Below are positions 43,407 to 53,012 of a DNA stretch of 64,000 nt, in pieces. The notes beneath the pieces are model-generated. The model saw nothing but the letters and a program-made list of their open reading frames with translations, searched no databases and was not told the origin of the DNA. This stretch comes from Ketobacter sp036337295 (GTDB taxonomy: Bacteria > Pseudomonadota > Gammaproteobacteria > Pseudomonadales > Ketobacteraceae), in assembly GCA_036337295.1 (NCBI GenBank), contig JAYZEN010000007.1:868001-932000 (forward strand), in the 5' to 3' direction. Positions within the stretch are counted from its first letter, which is position 1, and the number at the start of each line of letters is the position of its first letter. The translations under genes were made by a program, and so were the position numbers.

Positions 43407-44057
43407 ATGAGCACTACCACAAAATCAGAAAGTACCCGGGAACGCATTCTAGCGGTGGCTGAGTCCATCATTTTGAACAATGGGTTTTCCGGCACCTCCA
43501 TCGAGGACATCATCACCCAGGCCGCAATCACCAAGGGCGGTTTTTTCTATCATTTCAATGGCAAACGTGAACTGGCCCGAGCCCTGGTTGAACGCTACCT
43601 GGAACAGGACAACCGCATATTCGAAGATCTGTTCAATCAAGCCGATCAGGACAGCGACGATCCGCTGCAGCAATTGTTGGGGTTCCTGGATCGCTTTGCC
43701 GACATGGTGGAAAATCTGGCTGAGACTCACCCCGGCTGCCTGGTGGCAGGTTTCACCTACGAAAGCCAGCAATTGGATGAAGAAATCCAGGAATTGATGA
43801 AACAGGGTGTGCTGGTGTGGCGCAAGCTGTTCCAGATCCGCTTGCAGCGCGCGGCCACGCAGTACTCGCTGGCGACTGAGCTGCCAATCACCGCCGTAGC
43901 AGATATGTTCACCTCATGTGTGGAAGGGGGAATCATCCTGTCGCGGATTTTTAAAAACAACGAATCCCTGGTGCAGCAGGTACGGTTGTATCGGGCGTTT
44001 TTGCAGTTGGCCTTTTTGCCCCGGGACTCTGTACCAAGTTCATCTGCAGCAGGCTAG
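43407..44057 (+). CDS. TetR-family regulator
   Basis: A 216-residue TetR repressor. The HTH includes TSIEDIITQAAITKGGFFYH, typical of the family. The C-terminal domain is of the type seen in YsiA/AcrR relatives. The upstream 21-bp palindrome is the likely operator, so autorepression and control of the divergent methyltransferase are plausible. Its TAG shares the CTAG tetranucleotide with the convergent LysR gene. Confidence 0.88.
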   Translation: MSTTTKSESTRERILAVAESIILNNGFSGTSIEDIITQAAITKGGFFYHFNGKRELARALVERYLEQDNRIFEDLFNQADQDSDDPLQQLLGFLDRFADMVENLAETHPGCLVAGFTYESQQLDEEIQELMKQGVLVWRKLFQIRLQRAATQYSLATELPITAVADMFTSCVEGGIILSRIFKNNESLVQQVRLYRAFLQLAFLPRDSVPSSSAAG

Positions 44058-44935
44058 CGGGCTGAATCGGGCAGCGCTTCCAGCAACTGCAGGATGGCCT
44101 TGGCCGCGTTGGATAAGGAGTGGCGGGGGTGATACACCACCCCCAGGCTGCGGCTGAGGCAGACATCCCGGATAGGCAATGCGGTCACTTCATGGTCCAG
44201 CATGGTGGCGGGCAGCACCGTCCACCCCAGGCCGATGGATGCCATCATTTTGATGGTTTCCAGGTAGTTGGTGGAAATGGGGACCTCTATTTTCAGCTGC
44301 CGCTGTTGAAACAGTTCTTCCACGATCCTGCGGGTGAACGTGGACATGCTGGGCAGGATCGCCGGATGGGCCGCCAGCGCCTGCAGCGCCACCGGTGACT
44401 CCGCCGCCAGGGGGTGATCCACCCCGATCATGAATGCCAATGGGTCCTCCCATATCGGCAGGGTGCACAGTGGCCCAGCCTCATCCGGGGGCAGGGTGAC
44501 AATACCCAGCTCGAGCTTGCCATGCATCACCAGATCGAAGGCCATCTCTGAATCAATGAACTGGATGTCCAGTTTTACCTCGGGATAGAGCGTCGAGAAC
44601 TGCTTCAGTACCGGTGGCAGTCGGTGTAATCCGATATGGTGGGAAGTGCCAATCTTCAGGGTACCGCTCACGCCGCCGCCCAAATTACTCATGGCACGCC
44701 GCAGGTCCTCAACTTCCAGCAAAATGCGGCTGGCCCGGGGCAGCAGGTCGCGCCCGGCCTCGGTAAGGCTCACCTGGCGCCCAATACGATCAAACAGCTG
44801 GCAATCCAGGCTTGACTCCAGCTGGCTGATGCGTTTGCTCACCGCCGGTTGGGTCAGATGTAGGTGGTCTGCCGCCTGGGAGAACGACCCAGTCTCGGCG
44901 ACGGCCATGAATGCATTGAGCTCGGCCAGATCCAT
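44054..44935 (-). CDS. LysR-family regulator divergent from leuC
   Basis: A 293-residue LysR activator. The N-terminal winged HTH (residues about 3-60, GSFSQAADHLHLTQPAVSKR) is followed by the periplasmic-binding-protein-like inducer domain. It is divergent from leuC by 160 bases and likely controls leuCDB. Which ligand it senses is not shown. Its stop codon overlaps that of the convergent TetR gene. Confidence 0.9.
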   Translation of the reverse strand: MDLAELNAFMAVAETGSFSQAADHLHLTQPAVSKRISQLESSLDCQLFDRIGRQVSLTEAGRDLLPRASRILLEVEDLRRAMSNLGGGVSGTLKIGTSHHIGLHRLPPVLKQFSTLYPEVKLDIQFIDSEMAFDLVMHGKLELGIVTLPPDEAGPLCTLPIWEDPLAFMIGVDHPLAAESPVALQALAAHPAILPSMSTFTRRIVEELFQQRQLKIEVPISTNYLETIKMMASIGLGWTVLPATMLDHEVTALPIRDVCLSRSLGVVYHPRHSLSNAAKAILQLLEALPDSAR

Positions 44936-44947
44936 GTTGCATACCCC

Positions 44948-44995
44948 GTTAAGCTATGTATAACAGATTGTAATCCAATAGATAAAAAATATGAA
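44948..44995 (+). promoter_or_regulatory. LysR box and candidate leuC promoter
   Basis: GTTA-N9-TAAC (44948-44964) contains the LysR T-N11-A pattern. It stands just upstream of TTGTAA (44968-44973), 16 bases from TATGAA (44990-44995). This is the usual arrangement for LysR activation of a divergent target. Hexamers are moderate. Confidence 0.4.
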
Positions 44996-45095
44996 TTTGT
45001 TTTATGGTATGCCAGGCAGTAGGATGTCGGCTTAATGAGAGAGCGCCTTGCGGAACATTAGAGAAATACCAGAGAGTTAACAGAGAGGACCGACC

Positions 45096-46502
45096 ATGGC
45101 AGGCAAAACTTTGTATGACAAGTTGTGGGAAGCCCACGTTGTCAAACAGCGGGAAGACGGTACGGCGTTGATTTACATCGATCGCCAGTTGCTGCACGAA
45201 GTCACGTCACCCCAGGCGTTTGAAGGTCTGCGTCTGGCGGGTCGCAAGCCCTGGCGGTTGGACGCCAACATCGCGACCCCGGATCACAACGTGCCCACCA
45301 CGGATCGCAGCGGCCCCATTGAGGATGAAGTATCCCGCATTCAGGTGCAAACCCTGGACGACAACTGCGATGAGTTCGGTATTCTGGAATTCAAAATGAA
45401 CGACGCCCGTCAGGGTATCGTGCACGTGATGGGGCCGGAGCAGGGTGCAACCTTGCCGGGCATGACCATTGTGTGCGGTGACAGCCACACGGCGACCCAC
45501 GGTGCGTTCGGGGCCTTGGCTCACGGTATCGGCACGTCTGAGGTGGAGCACGTATTGGCTACCCAGTGCCTGATTCAGAAAAAAATGAAGAGCATGCTGA
45601 TCAAGGTGGATGGTGAGTTGGGCGCCGGCGTGACTGCGAAGGATGTCGTGCTGGCCATCATCGCCAAGATCGGTACCGCGGGCGGCACTGGTTATGCCAT
45701 CGAATTCGGTGGTTCGGTGATGCAAAGCCTGTCCATGGAGGGGCGCATGACCGTGTGCAACATGGCCATTGAAGGCGGTGCCCGCGCCGGCATGGTCGCG
45801 GTGGACGACAAGACCATCGAATACTTCAAAGGTCGCCCCTTCTCACCCAAAGGTGAGCAATGGGAGCAGGCTGTCGAGTACTGGCGCACCTTACACAGTG
45901 ATGCAGGCGCGCAATTCGACGCCGTGGTGGAGTTGGACGGCAGTCAGATCAAACCGCAGGTAAGCTGGGGTACGTCCCCGGAGATGGTGGTGGCTATTGA
46001 TGAAGCCTTGCCCGATCCGGCTGCTGAGTCCGACCCGGTAAAAGCCGAAGGCATGCGGCGTGCCTACGAATACATGGGCCTGAAGCCCGGTATCACCATG
46101 GGTGACGTGGTGCCCGATCGCGTGTTCATCGGTTCCTGCACCAACTCGCGCATCGAGGATTTGCGCGCAGCGGCCGAGGTGGCCAAAGGCCGTAAGGTGT
46201 CCGCCAAAGTGAAGCAGGCCATGGTGGTACCCGGTTCCGGTTTGGTGAAGCAGCAGGCCGAGGCCGAGGGCCTGGACAGGATTTTCATCGAGGCTGGTTT
46301 CGAGTGGCGTGAGCCCGGATGTTCCATGTGTCTGGCCATGAACGCAGACCGTTTGGGGGATGGCGAGCACTGCGCTTCCACATCCAACCGTAACTTCGAA
46401 GGTCGTCAGGGCTATGGCGGGCGCACCCATTTGGTCAGCCCTGCCATGGCGGCCGCTGCCGCGGTGGCCGGTCGTTTCGTCGACGTGCGTGAATTGAACT
46501 AA
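45096..46502 (+). CDS. leuC: 3-isopropylmalate dehydratase large subunit
   Basis: A 468-residue aconitase-family subunit. The 4Fe-4S ligands lie in FIGSCTNSR and in EPGCSMCLAMN. With LeuD it isomerises 2-isopropylmalate to 3-isopropylmalate for leucine synthesis. Ribosome site GAGAGGA before ATG 45096. leuD follows 17 bases later. Confidence 0.97.
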   Translation: MAGKTLYDKLWEAHVVKQREDGTALIYIDRQLLHEVTSPQAFEGLRLAGRKPWRLDANIATPDHNVPTTDRSGPIEDEVSRIQVQTLDDNCDEFGILEFKMNDARQGIVHVMGPEQGATLPGMTIVCGDSHTATHGAFGALAHGIGTSEVEHVLATQCLIQKKMKSMLIKVDGELGAGVTAKDVVLAIIAKIGTAGGTGYAIEFGGSVMQSLSMEGRMTVCNMAIEGGARAGMVAVDDKTIEYFKGRPFSPKGEQWEQAVEYWRTLHSDAGAQFDAVVELDGSQIKPQVSWGTSPEMVVAIDEALPDPAAESDPVKAEGMRRAYEYMGLKPGITMGDVVPDRVFIGSCTNSRIEDLRAAAEVAKGRKVSAKVKQAMVVPGSGLVKQQAEAEGLDRIFIEAGFEWREPGCSMCLAMNADRLGDGEHCASTSNRNFEGRQGYGGRTHLVSPAMAAAAAVAGRFVDVRELN

Positions 46503-46519
46503 TCCAACGGAGAAGCAAC

Positions 46520-47167
46520 GTGGAAAAATTTACCGAATTTGAAGGCATTGTGGCGCCGTTGGATCGTGCCAACGTCGACACCGATTTGATCATTCCCAAG
46601 CAGTTCTTGAAGTCCATCAAGCGCACCGGCTTTGGCCCGAATTTGTTTGATGAGCTGCGCTATCTGGATGAAGGTCAGCCCGGCCAGGACTGTTCCAACC
46701 GGCCTTTAAACCCGGAGTTTGTGTTGAACAAGCCCCGTTATAAAGGTGCCAGTGTGCTGTTGGCCCGGCGCAATTTCGGTTGTGGTTCCAGCCGTGAGCA
46801 CGCCCCCTGGGCATTGACCGACTTTGGTTTTCGCACGGTATTGGCGCCCAGCTTTGCAGATATTTTCTTTAATAACAGCTTTAAGAATGGCTTGTTACCC
46901 ATTGTTTTATCGGAAGAAGTTATCGATCAGTTGTTCAAAGAAACGCAAGCTGCTGAAGGCTACCGCCTGACCGTGGATCTGGCCAACCAGCAGATCATCA
47001 AGCCCGATGGCAGCACTATCGCGTTTGAGGTGGACCCATTCCGCAAGCATTGTTTGCTGGAAGGCTTGGACGACATCGGGCTGACGTTACAGGATGCTGA
47101 TGCCATTCAGGAATACGAAGCCAAACGCCGTCAGACGGCACCTTGGTTGTTCGACGCCATCAAATAA
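46520..47167 (+). CDS. leuD: 3-isopropylmalate dehydratase small subunit
   Basis: A 215-residue swivelling-domain subunit with the conserved FGCGSSREHAPWAL motif and the VDTDLIIP opening. It completes the LeuCD enzyme and is followed by leuB. Confidence 0.97.
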   Translation: MEKFTEFEGIVAPLDRANVDTDLIIPKQFLKSIKRTGFGPNLFDELRYLDEGQPGQDCSNRPLNPEFVLNKPRYKGASVLLARRNFGCGSSREHAPWALTDFGFRTVLAPSFADIFFNNSFKNGLLPIVLSEEVIDQLFKETQAAEGYRLTVDLANQQIIKPDGSTIAFEVDPFRKHCLLEGLDDIGLTLQDADAIQEYEAKRRQTAPWLFDAIK

Positions 47168-47194
47168 CACCACATTCAGGAACTGGAAAGACAC

Positions 47195-48280
47195 ATGTCC
47201 AAAAACATTCTGATCATGGCCGGTGACGGAATCGGCCCGGAAATCATGGAGCAGGCGGAGGCGGTGCTCCGCTTTGTGAGCGACGATGAAAACCTGGGGC
47301 TCACCTTTGACCACGCTTTGGTGGGCGGCTCCTCCATTGACGCCCACGGTGTGCCACTCACCGATGAGGCCCTGGCCCAAGCCAAGGCCTCCGATGCCAT
47401 TCTGTTTGGTGCCATTGGTGGCCAGAAATGGGAGTCGCTGGACATCGCCATTCGCCCGGAAAAAGGGCTGCTGCGCCTGCGCTCTGAAATGGAACTGTTC
47501 GGCAACCTGCGCCCGGCGATTTTGTATCCCCAGTTGGCGTCGGCGTCCAGCCTCAAGCCTGAGCTGGTGTCTGGCCTGGATATCCTGATCGTGCGTGAGC
47601 TGACCGGGGGCATCTATTTTGGTAAACCTCGCGGGATTCGTACCCTCGACAACGGCGAACGTCAGGGTTACAACACCTACGTGTACAGCGAATCCGAGAT
47701 TATCCGTATTGGCCGGGTAGCGTTCGAGGCGGCCATGAAACGGGGCAAAAAGCTCTGCTCCGTGGATAAAGCCAACGTACTGGAAGTGACCGAATTGTGG
47801 CGCGAAGTCATCACTGATCTGGGCAAGGAATACCCGGAAGTGGAGCTCAGCCACATGTATGTGGATAATGCCGCCATGCAGCTGATCCGGGCGCCCAAAC
47901 AGTTCGATGTGGTGGTGACCGGCAACATGTTTGGCGATATTCTGTCGGACGCGGCTGCCATGCTGACCGGGTCGATCGGCATGCTGCCTTCGGCCTCCCT
48001 GGATAAGGACAACAAGGGCATGTACGAGCCCTGCCATGGCTCCGCCCCGGACATTGCCGGCCAGGGAATCGCCAACCCGTTGGCGACCATCCTGTCCGCG
48101 GCCATGATGCTGCGCTATTCCCTGGGCTTCGGCGCCACCGCAGACCGCTTGGAAGCGGCCGTCGCCACGGTGCTGGACCAGGGTTATCGCACCGCCGACA
48201 TTTACACCGAAGGCACCCGGAAAGTCAGCACCTCGCAAATGGGCGAGGCCGTACTGAGTGCTTTGAAATCCAGAAATTAA
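47195..48280 (+). CDS. leuB: 3-isopropylmalate dehydrogenase
   Basis: A 361-residue NAD+-dependent decarboxylating dehydrogenase. It has the GDGIGPEIM opening, the ELTGGIYFGKPR substrate loop and GSAPDIAGQGIANP near the C-terminus. Third enzyme of leucine synthesis in the leuCDB order. Confidence 0.97.
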   Translation: MSKNILIMAGDGIGPEIMEQAEAVLRFVSDDENLGLTFDHALVGGSSIDAHGVPLTDEALAQAKASDAILFGAIGGQKWESLDIAIRPEKGLLRLRSEMELFGNLRPAILYPQLASASSLKPELVSGLDILIVRELTGGIYFGKPRGIRTLDNGERQGYNTYVYSESEIIRIGRVAFEAAMKRGKKLCSVDKANVLEVTELWREVITDLGKEYPEVELSHMYVDNAAMQLIRAPKQFDVVVTGNMFGDILSDAAAMLTGSIGMLPSASLDKDNKGMYEPCHGSAPDIAGQGIANPLATILSAAMMLRYSLGFGATADRLEAAVATVLDQGYRTADIYTEGTRKVSTSQMGEAVLSALKSRN

Positions 48281-48318
48281 TCAGTAATCAGGTAACCAGA
48301 AGGTTCAAGAAGGGTATT

Positions 48319-49341
48319 ATGACCAAGACTTATGACGTAGCCGTCGTTGGCGCCACCGGAGCGGTGGGCGAAACCATGATGCGAGTGCTGGAAGAGCGTA
48401 ACTTCCCGGTGGGCAACCTGTACCCCCTGGCCAGCGAACGTTCCGAAGGTAAGATCGTTCAGTTCAAAGGCAAAAACATCCGCATCCAGAACCTGGCGGA
48501 CTTTGACTTTTCCAAGGTCCAGATCGGTTTATTCTCAGCCGGGGGTTCCATCTCTGAAGAGTATGCCCCCAAAGCGGCTGCGGCCGGGTGTGTGGTGATC
48601 GACAACACCTCCCATTTCCGTTATGACGACGACATCCCGCTGGTGGTGCCTGAAGTCAACCCCCACAAGATAGCCGACTATAAAACCCGCGGCATCATCG
48701 CCAACCCCAATTGTTCCACCATCCAGATGCTGGTGGCGTTGAAGCCTATTTATGACGCCGTTGGCATCGAGCGCATCAACGTGGCCACCTATCAGGCCGT
48801 GTCCGGTACGGGTAAGGAAGCCATCGAGGAACTGGCGGTGCAGACCCGCGACCTGCTGAACGGCCAACCGGTGAAGTCCGAAGTCTACCCCAAGCAGATC
48901 GCCTTCAACGCCCTGCCGCACATCGATGTGTTCCAGGAAAACGGCTATACAAAAGAAGAAATGAAAATGGTGTGGGAGACCAAGAAAATCTTCGGCGACG
49001 ACGCCATTGTGGTCAACCCCACCTGCGTGCGCATTCCGGTTTTTTATGGCCACTCAGAGGCTGTACACATTGAAACCCGGGACAAGATCACGGCAGAGCA
49101 GGTCACCGAGTTGCTGAGCAAAGCCCCCGGCGTCACGGTGTTGGATACCCGAAAAGCCGGTGGTTACCCGACCCCGGTGACCGAGGCGGTGGACAAGGAC
49201 GACACCTTCGTAGGTCGTATCCGCGAAGATATTTCCCACCCCCGTGGAATCAACCTGTGGGTAGTGGCAGACAATGTGCGTAAGGGGGCGGCCACCAATA
49301 GTGTCCAAATCGCCGAAGAGTTGATAAAACACTATTTATAA
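48319..49341 (+). CDS. asd: Aspartate-semialdehyde dehydrogenase
   Basis: A 340-residue NADP+-dependent enzyme with GATGAVGE at the N-terminus and catalytic cysteine in NPNCSTIQ. It makes aspartate semialdehyde for lysine, diaminopimelate, methionine and threonine. Its place between leuB and fimV is the Pseudomonas order. Confidence 0.96.
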   Translation: MTKTYDVAVVGATGAVGETMMRVLEERNFPVGNLYPLASERSEGKIVQFKGKNIRIQNLADFDFSKVQIGLFSAGGSISEEYAPKAAAAGCVVIDNTSHFRYDDDIPLVVPEVNPHKIADYKTRGIIANPNCSTIQMLVALKPIYDAVGIERINVATYQAVSGTGKEAIEELAVQTRDLLNGQPVKSEVYPKQIAFNALPHIDVFQENGYTKEEMKMVWETKKIFGDDAIVVNPTCVRIPVFYGHSEAVHIETRDKITAEQVTELLSKAPGVTVLDTRKAGGYPTPVTEAVDKDDTFVGRIREDISHPRGINLWVVADNVRKGAATNSVQIAEELIKHYL

Positions 49342-49660
49342 TTGATACTTACCTCAATATTGTCAGGCTGGTTCTAGATTAATCGGGTAACTGGATCACG
49401 ATTATTCAAGAATTTGCCTGACAACCGCAAATTGAAAGCTATCCTTGTTAGGGGTAGCTATCAAATTTTTGAATGGCTCTCCTAAGCAAGTTAATTAGTT
49501 AGTAAATCAGCAAGTTGCTGGATTCGTATTTGTTGCATACGGGTTGTATCAGGGGATTGCCCAGCCTAGCCGTGAGGCCGCCTAGACCTAACGTAACAAA
49601 TTTAAGAAAAACGAAAGGATGGCGTAGCTGTCCAGTGGTCATATAGCGAAGGAATAGATA
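49342..49660. other. 319-base region between asd and fimV
   Basis: It includes a hairpin (AGCTATCC 49437-49444 with GGGTAGCT 49452-49459, 7-base loop) followed after four bases by AAATTTTT, which may be a weak terminator. The rest is presumably the fimV promoter and leader. I see no small gene. The second asd-like gene present here in some Pseudomonas is absent. Confidence 0.45.
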
Positions 49661-52600
49661 ATGGTTCGTAAACTTGCCGCTGCAATGCTTGGTGTGGGAG
49701 TGTTTATCCCCGGGTTGGCCAACGCACTGGGTTTGGGCGAAATCAAGCTCAATTCAGCTTTGAGTGAACCGCTGGATGCAGAGATCGAACTGGTACAGGT
49801 TCGGGAGCTGACCTCCAACGAGATTCTGCCTTCACTGGCTGCCCAGGAAGATTTCGCAGCCGCCCAAGTGGAACGCTATCACTTTCTTACCGACCTGAAG
49901 TTCGAAGTTACCGTCAATGAAAAGGGTAAGTCGATCATCAAGGTGCGGTCACGCAAACCGGTCAAAGAGCCCTTTCTGAATTTCCTGGTGGAAGTGAACT
50001 GGCCGGCCGGCCGTTTGCTGCGGGAATACACTCTGTTCCTGGACCCGCCCACCTACAGTAAACAACCCGCTGCTCCGGTTTCTGCGCCCAATACCGCAGC
50101 TACCGCACCGGCGAGCCGAGCCAAACCGGTTACTACCACATATCAGCCTACCACCTCTCCCCAAACTTCCTACAGCAGCGGGGAGTACGCCCAGGGTGGT
50201 GAGGCCGGTGACTATACCATCGGTTCCAACGACAGCCTTTGGTCCATCGCCCGGAGCATGAAGCCTTCCGACCGTGTCAGCATTCAACAAACCATGCTGG
50301 CCATTCAACGCAAAAATCCCGATGCGTTCATCGACGGCAATATCAATTTATTGAAGAAGGGCGCTGTACTGCGTGCACCCACCGAGGATGAGGTGTTGCA
50401 GCTGGACAACCGGGATGCCATGGCCATCGCCGCTGAGCAAAACCGTCAGTGGCGGGAGCGTGCCGGTATTGCCGAACCGGAAGCCCGTCAAATCGACCTG
50501 AGCGGGCGCAGTGTGACCCGGGAGCAAGAACCCGGGGCGCGCAGCGAGCCGGATCAGCTGAAACTGGTGTCCGCCGGTACCAGTTCGGGTAACAGTGGGC
50601 AGGGCGGCAACGCGGAAAGTGGCGAGCTGCGCAATCAGTTGTCGGTGGCTGAAGAGAACATCGATAAATTCAAGCTGGAGAATGACGACCTCAGGCTCCG
50701 GTTGTCCGACCTTGAGGATCAGTTGGACACCTCTGAAAAAGTACTGACGCTCAAAGATGAACAAATCGCCGCACTGCAGGCCAAGTTGCGGGAGCTGGAG
50801 GCAGCTCAGCAAGAGGCCGCACGACAGCAATCCGAGTTAACTTCTGCGGCACCTGCCGGCGAGCCCGCAGCGACTGCGCCGGGTACTGAGAGCATGGTCG
50901 CTGGGGATGTTGCTGATACCGGCATCGCCGAGCCCGAATTGCCAGAGGACGTTATGGCTGCGATGGCTGAAGGCGGTGAGCAAGGGGAGCTGTTGGCACC
51001 GGAAGAACCCGGTGAAGAAGTGGATTATAACTTCGAAGAAGAGCCTCTTGAGCCGTCATCCGACGTGACGGCACAAACACCAGGGTCAGAAACTGCGGAG
51101 CAAGCTCCTGTATCCGGCGTAGAAATGGAATCCCCTGCGGAGTCCAAACCGGAAACCCAGCCCCAGCCCGTTCCTCAGCAAAAAGACCTGATGAGCCAGA
51201 TTCTCGAAAATCCGCTGTATCTGGCCGCCGGTGGTGGTGCAATCCTGTTATTGATCGTGCTGGGATTGTTGGCGGCCCGTCGCAAACAGGCCGCAGACCA
51301 GCTGGATGAAGAAATTCCGGATGAGTTCGAGTTACCTGAGGCTCAAGGTGATGATGGCCTGATGGAGTTGGACTCCGTCAATCTGGAAGAAGATGATGCC
51401 TTTGAAGAAGCCGTTGAGGCCAGCGCCGATGAGGAAACCGTCCCACAAACCTCCGATGTGATCGGCGAGGCGGACATCTACATTGCCTACGGTCGTTTCC
51501 CCCAGGCCATTGAGATGCTGGAGAACGCCGCTGAGAAGGAACCCGACCGGGCTGACATCCGACTCAAGCTTTGCGAAGTATGTGCTGAGGCCAATGAGCC
51601 GGAAGTGTTCATGAATCACTATCGGATTCTGCAGGATGTAGGCTCATCAGCGGATGTCGGCAAAGCGGACACCATGCGTGAAAAACTGGGAGTCCTGCCT
51701 GACAGTGATCTGGATGACCTCGGCATGAGCGATTCTGTCGAGTCCACCGATGATTTCTCCGGTGACGAAACATTGCTGGCGGAGTCGAGCGCCGATGATT
51801 TTGATTTTGACAATCTGGAACCCGCCAGCTCCGATGCATCCTCCCTGGAGAGTGAACTCGAGCAGGAATCGGATACCGGTCTGGATTTCGATTTGGGCGA
51901 CCTTGAGGACACTGGCGCCAGCTTCACAGCGGATACTGGCTTTGATGCCGAACAGAAGGACAGTTCTGAATCTCTGGAAGGCGTAGGAAAAAGCGAAGAA
52001 GTCGCGGGTTTGGATTTCGATCTGAATCTCAATCTGGAAGACGAGACAGTTGATACCTCATCCTCTACGCAGCCTACAGACAGCCTGGACTTCGATCTGG
52101 ACTCCGGCTTTGAGCCAGAAGCCAGCCCAGCTGCGGATTCGCAACCGGAGCAAGCCAAAGCCGATGAGTCGGCCCTGGATTTCGACACGGATTTCTCTTT
52201 GGATGAGGTCACTGGTACTGAGTCCGATGATGCACTCTCCATGGACTTCGAAGCTCCGGCACAGCCAACAGAATCTACACCTCTGGATTCGGCAGAAGAT
52301 AATGCCATGGACTTCGATCTGGATTTCGACAGCTCGACCACTGAGCTGGACGATACTCCCACCATGGATTTCTCAGAGGAAACCTCCGCGTTGCAAACCG
52401 GTGGGGACCTGAATACAGAAAGTACGGATGAGGAGCCGATGCTGGATTCCCAGTCGGCGGCTCAGTTGGCCGATGAGCTGGATTTGGATCTGGACGGAGA
52501 TTTTCTCGATAGCCCGGATTTGGATTCGACTCCGGTGGTGGACAATACAGGCGATAGCTCCTCTCTGGATATTGATGCCCCTGCTTCGGATGACACTTTC

Positions 52601-52906
52601 GAATCGGTGGGAAGCGACTTCGAACCGGAAGCGGCGCCGACGGATGACGACCAGACCATTATCACCAGTATGGTTCCGCCTGCTGTACCCACAGCACCAG
52701 CGGCCAACGATATGTCAGACGCCGGCGAAGAGCTGGACTTCCTTTCCGATGCGGATGAGGCTTCTACCAAGCTGGATCTGGCCAGGGCCTACATTGATAT
52801 GGGCGATCGCGACGGTGCCAAAGACATACTGGACGAAGTCTTGATCGAAGGTAACGATAACCAGAAAACCGAAGCGAAGGAGTTGCTCACTCGGCTGGAG
52901 TCTTGA
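49661..52906 (+). CDS. fimV: FimV-type polar hub protein
   Basis: A 1081-residue inner-membrane protein that organises the cell pole and type IV pilus/twitching functions. In order: signal peptide (1-23), FimV N-terminal domain, LysM (about 183-245), coiled coil (about 321-390), a proline/glutamate-rich segment, a transmembrane helix (about 521-541), a TPR-like segment (about 603-660), a long acidic region with repeated LDFDLD-type blocks (about 700-960) and a C-terminal TPR/FimV domain (about 1036-1081). The acidic region is the least conserved part of the family. Confidence 0.96.
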   Translation: MVRKLAAAMLGVGVFIPGLANALGLGEIKLNSALSEPLDAEIELVQVRELTSNEILPSLAAQEDFAAAQVERYHFLTDLKFEVTVNEKGKSIIKVRSRKPVKEPFLNFLVEVNWPAGRLLREYTLFLDPPTYSKQPAAPVSAPNTAATAPASRAKPVTTTYQPTTSPQTSYSSGEYAQGGEAGDYTIGSNDSLWSIARSMKPSDRVSIQQTMLAIQRKNPDAFIDGNINLLKKGAVLRAPTEDEVLQLDNRDAMAIAAEQNRQWRERAGIAEPEARQIDLSGRSVTREQEPGARSEPDQLKLVSAGTSSGNSGQGGNAESGELRNQLSVAEENIDKFKLENDDLRLRLSDLEDQLDTSEKVLTLKDEQIAALQAKLRELEAAQQEAARQQSELTSAAPAGEPAATAPGTESMVAGDVADTGIAEPELPEDVMAAMAEGGEQGELLAPEEPGEEVDYNFEEEPLEPSSDVTAQTPGSETAEQAPVSGVEMESPAESKPETQPQPVPQQKDLMSQILENPLYLAAGGGAILLLIVLGLLAARRKQAADQLDEEIPDEFELPEAQGDDGLMELDSVNLEEDDAFEEAVEASADEETVPQTSDVIGEADIYIAYGRFPQAIEMLENAAEKEPDRADIRLKLCEVCAEANEPEVFMNHYRILQDVGSSADVGKADTMREKLGVLPDSDLDDLGMSDSVESTDDFSGDETLLAESSADDFDFDNLEPASSDASSLESELEQESDTGLDFDLGDLEDTGASFTADTGFDAEQKDSSESLEGVGKSEEVAGLDFDLNLNLEDETVDTSSSTQPTDSLDFDLDSGFEPEASPAADSQPEQAKADESALDFDTDFSLDEVTGTESDDALSMDFEAPAQPTESTPLDSAEDNAMDFDLDFDSSTTELDDTPTMDFSEETSALQTGGDLNTESTDEEPMLDSQSAAQLADELDLDLDGDFLDSPDLDSTPVVDNTGDSSSLDIDAPASDDTFESVGSDFEPEAAPTDDDQTIITSMVPPAVPTAPAANDMSDAGEELDFLSDADEASTKLDLARAYIDMGDRDGAKDILDEVLIEGNDNQKTEAKELLTRLES

Positions 52907-52937
52907 TAAAGCCAGAACAACTTCGTAAGATTCGCGG

Positions 52938-52962
52938 AAGAGGGCCTAAAGGGCCCTCTTTT
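52938..52962 (+). terminator. Intrinsic terminator after fimV
   Basis: A 9-bp stem (52938-52946 with 52952-52960), loop TAAAG and a T-run overlapping the stem end. It separates fimV from truA. Confidence 0.9.
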
Positions 52963-53012
52963 CGTTTCAGGTGTTTGAGTGTTAATGGGAATTGCTGATC
53001 AAAGGGGCAGCT

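Noticed and set aside
43225..43410. 61-codon frame between the methyltransferase and TetR genes
   Set aside because: It covers the 21-bp palindrome and promoter region, lacks a ribosome site and has no recognisable sequence.
47087..48238. 383-codon minus-strand frame across leuB
   Set aside because: Histidine/glycine-rich antisense reading of a clearly conserved leuB gene.
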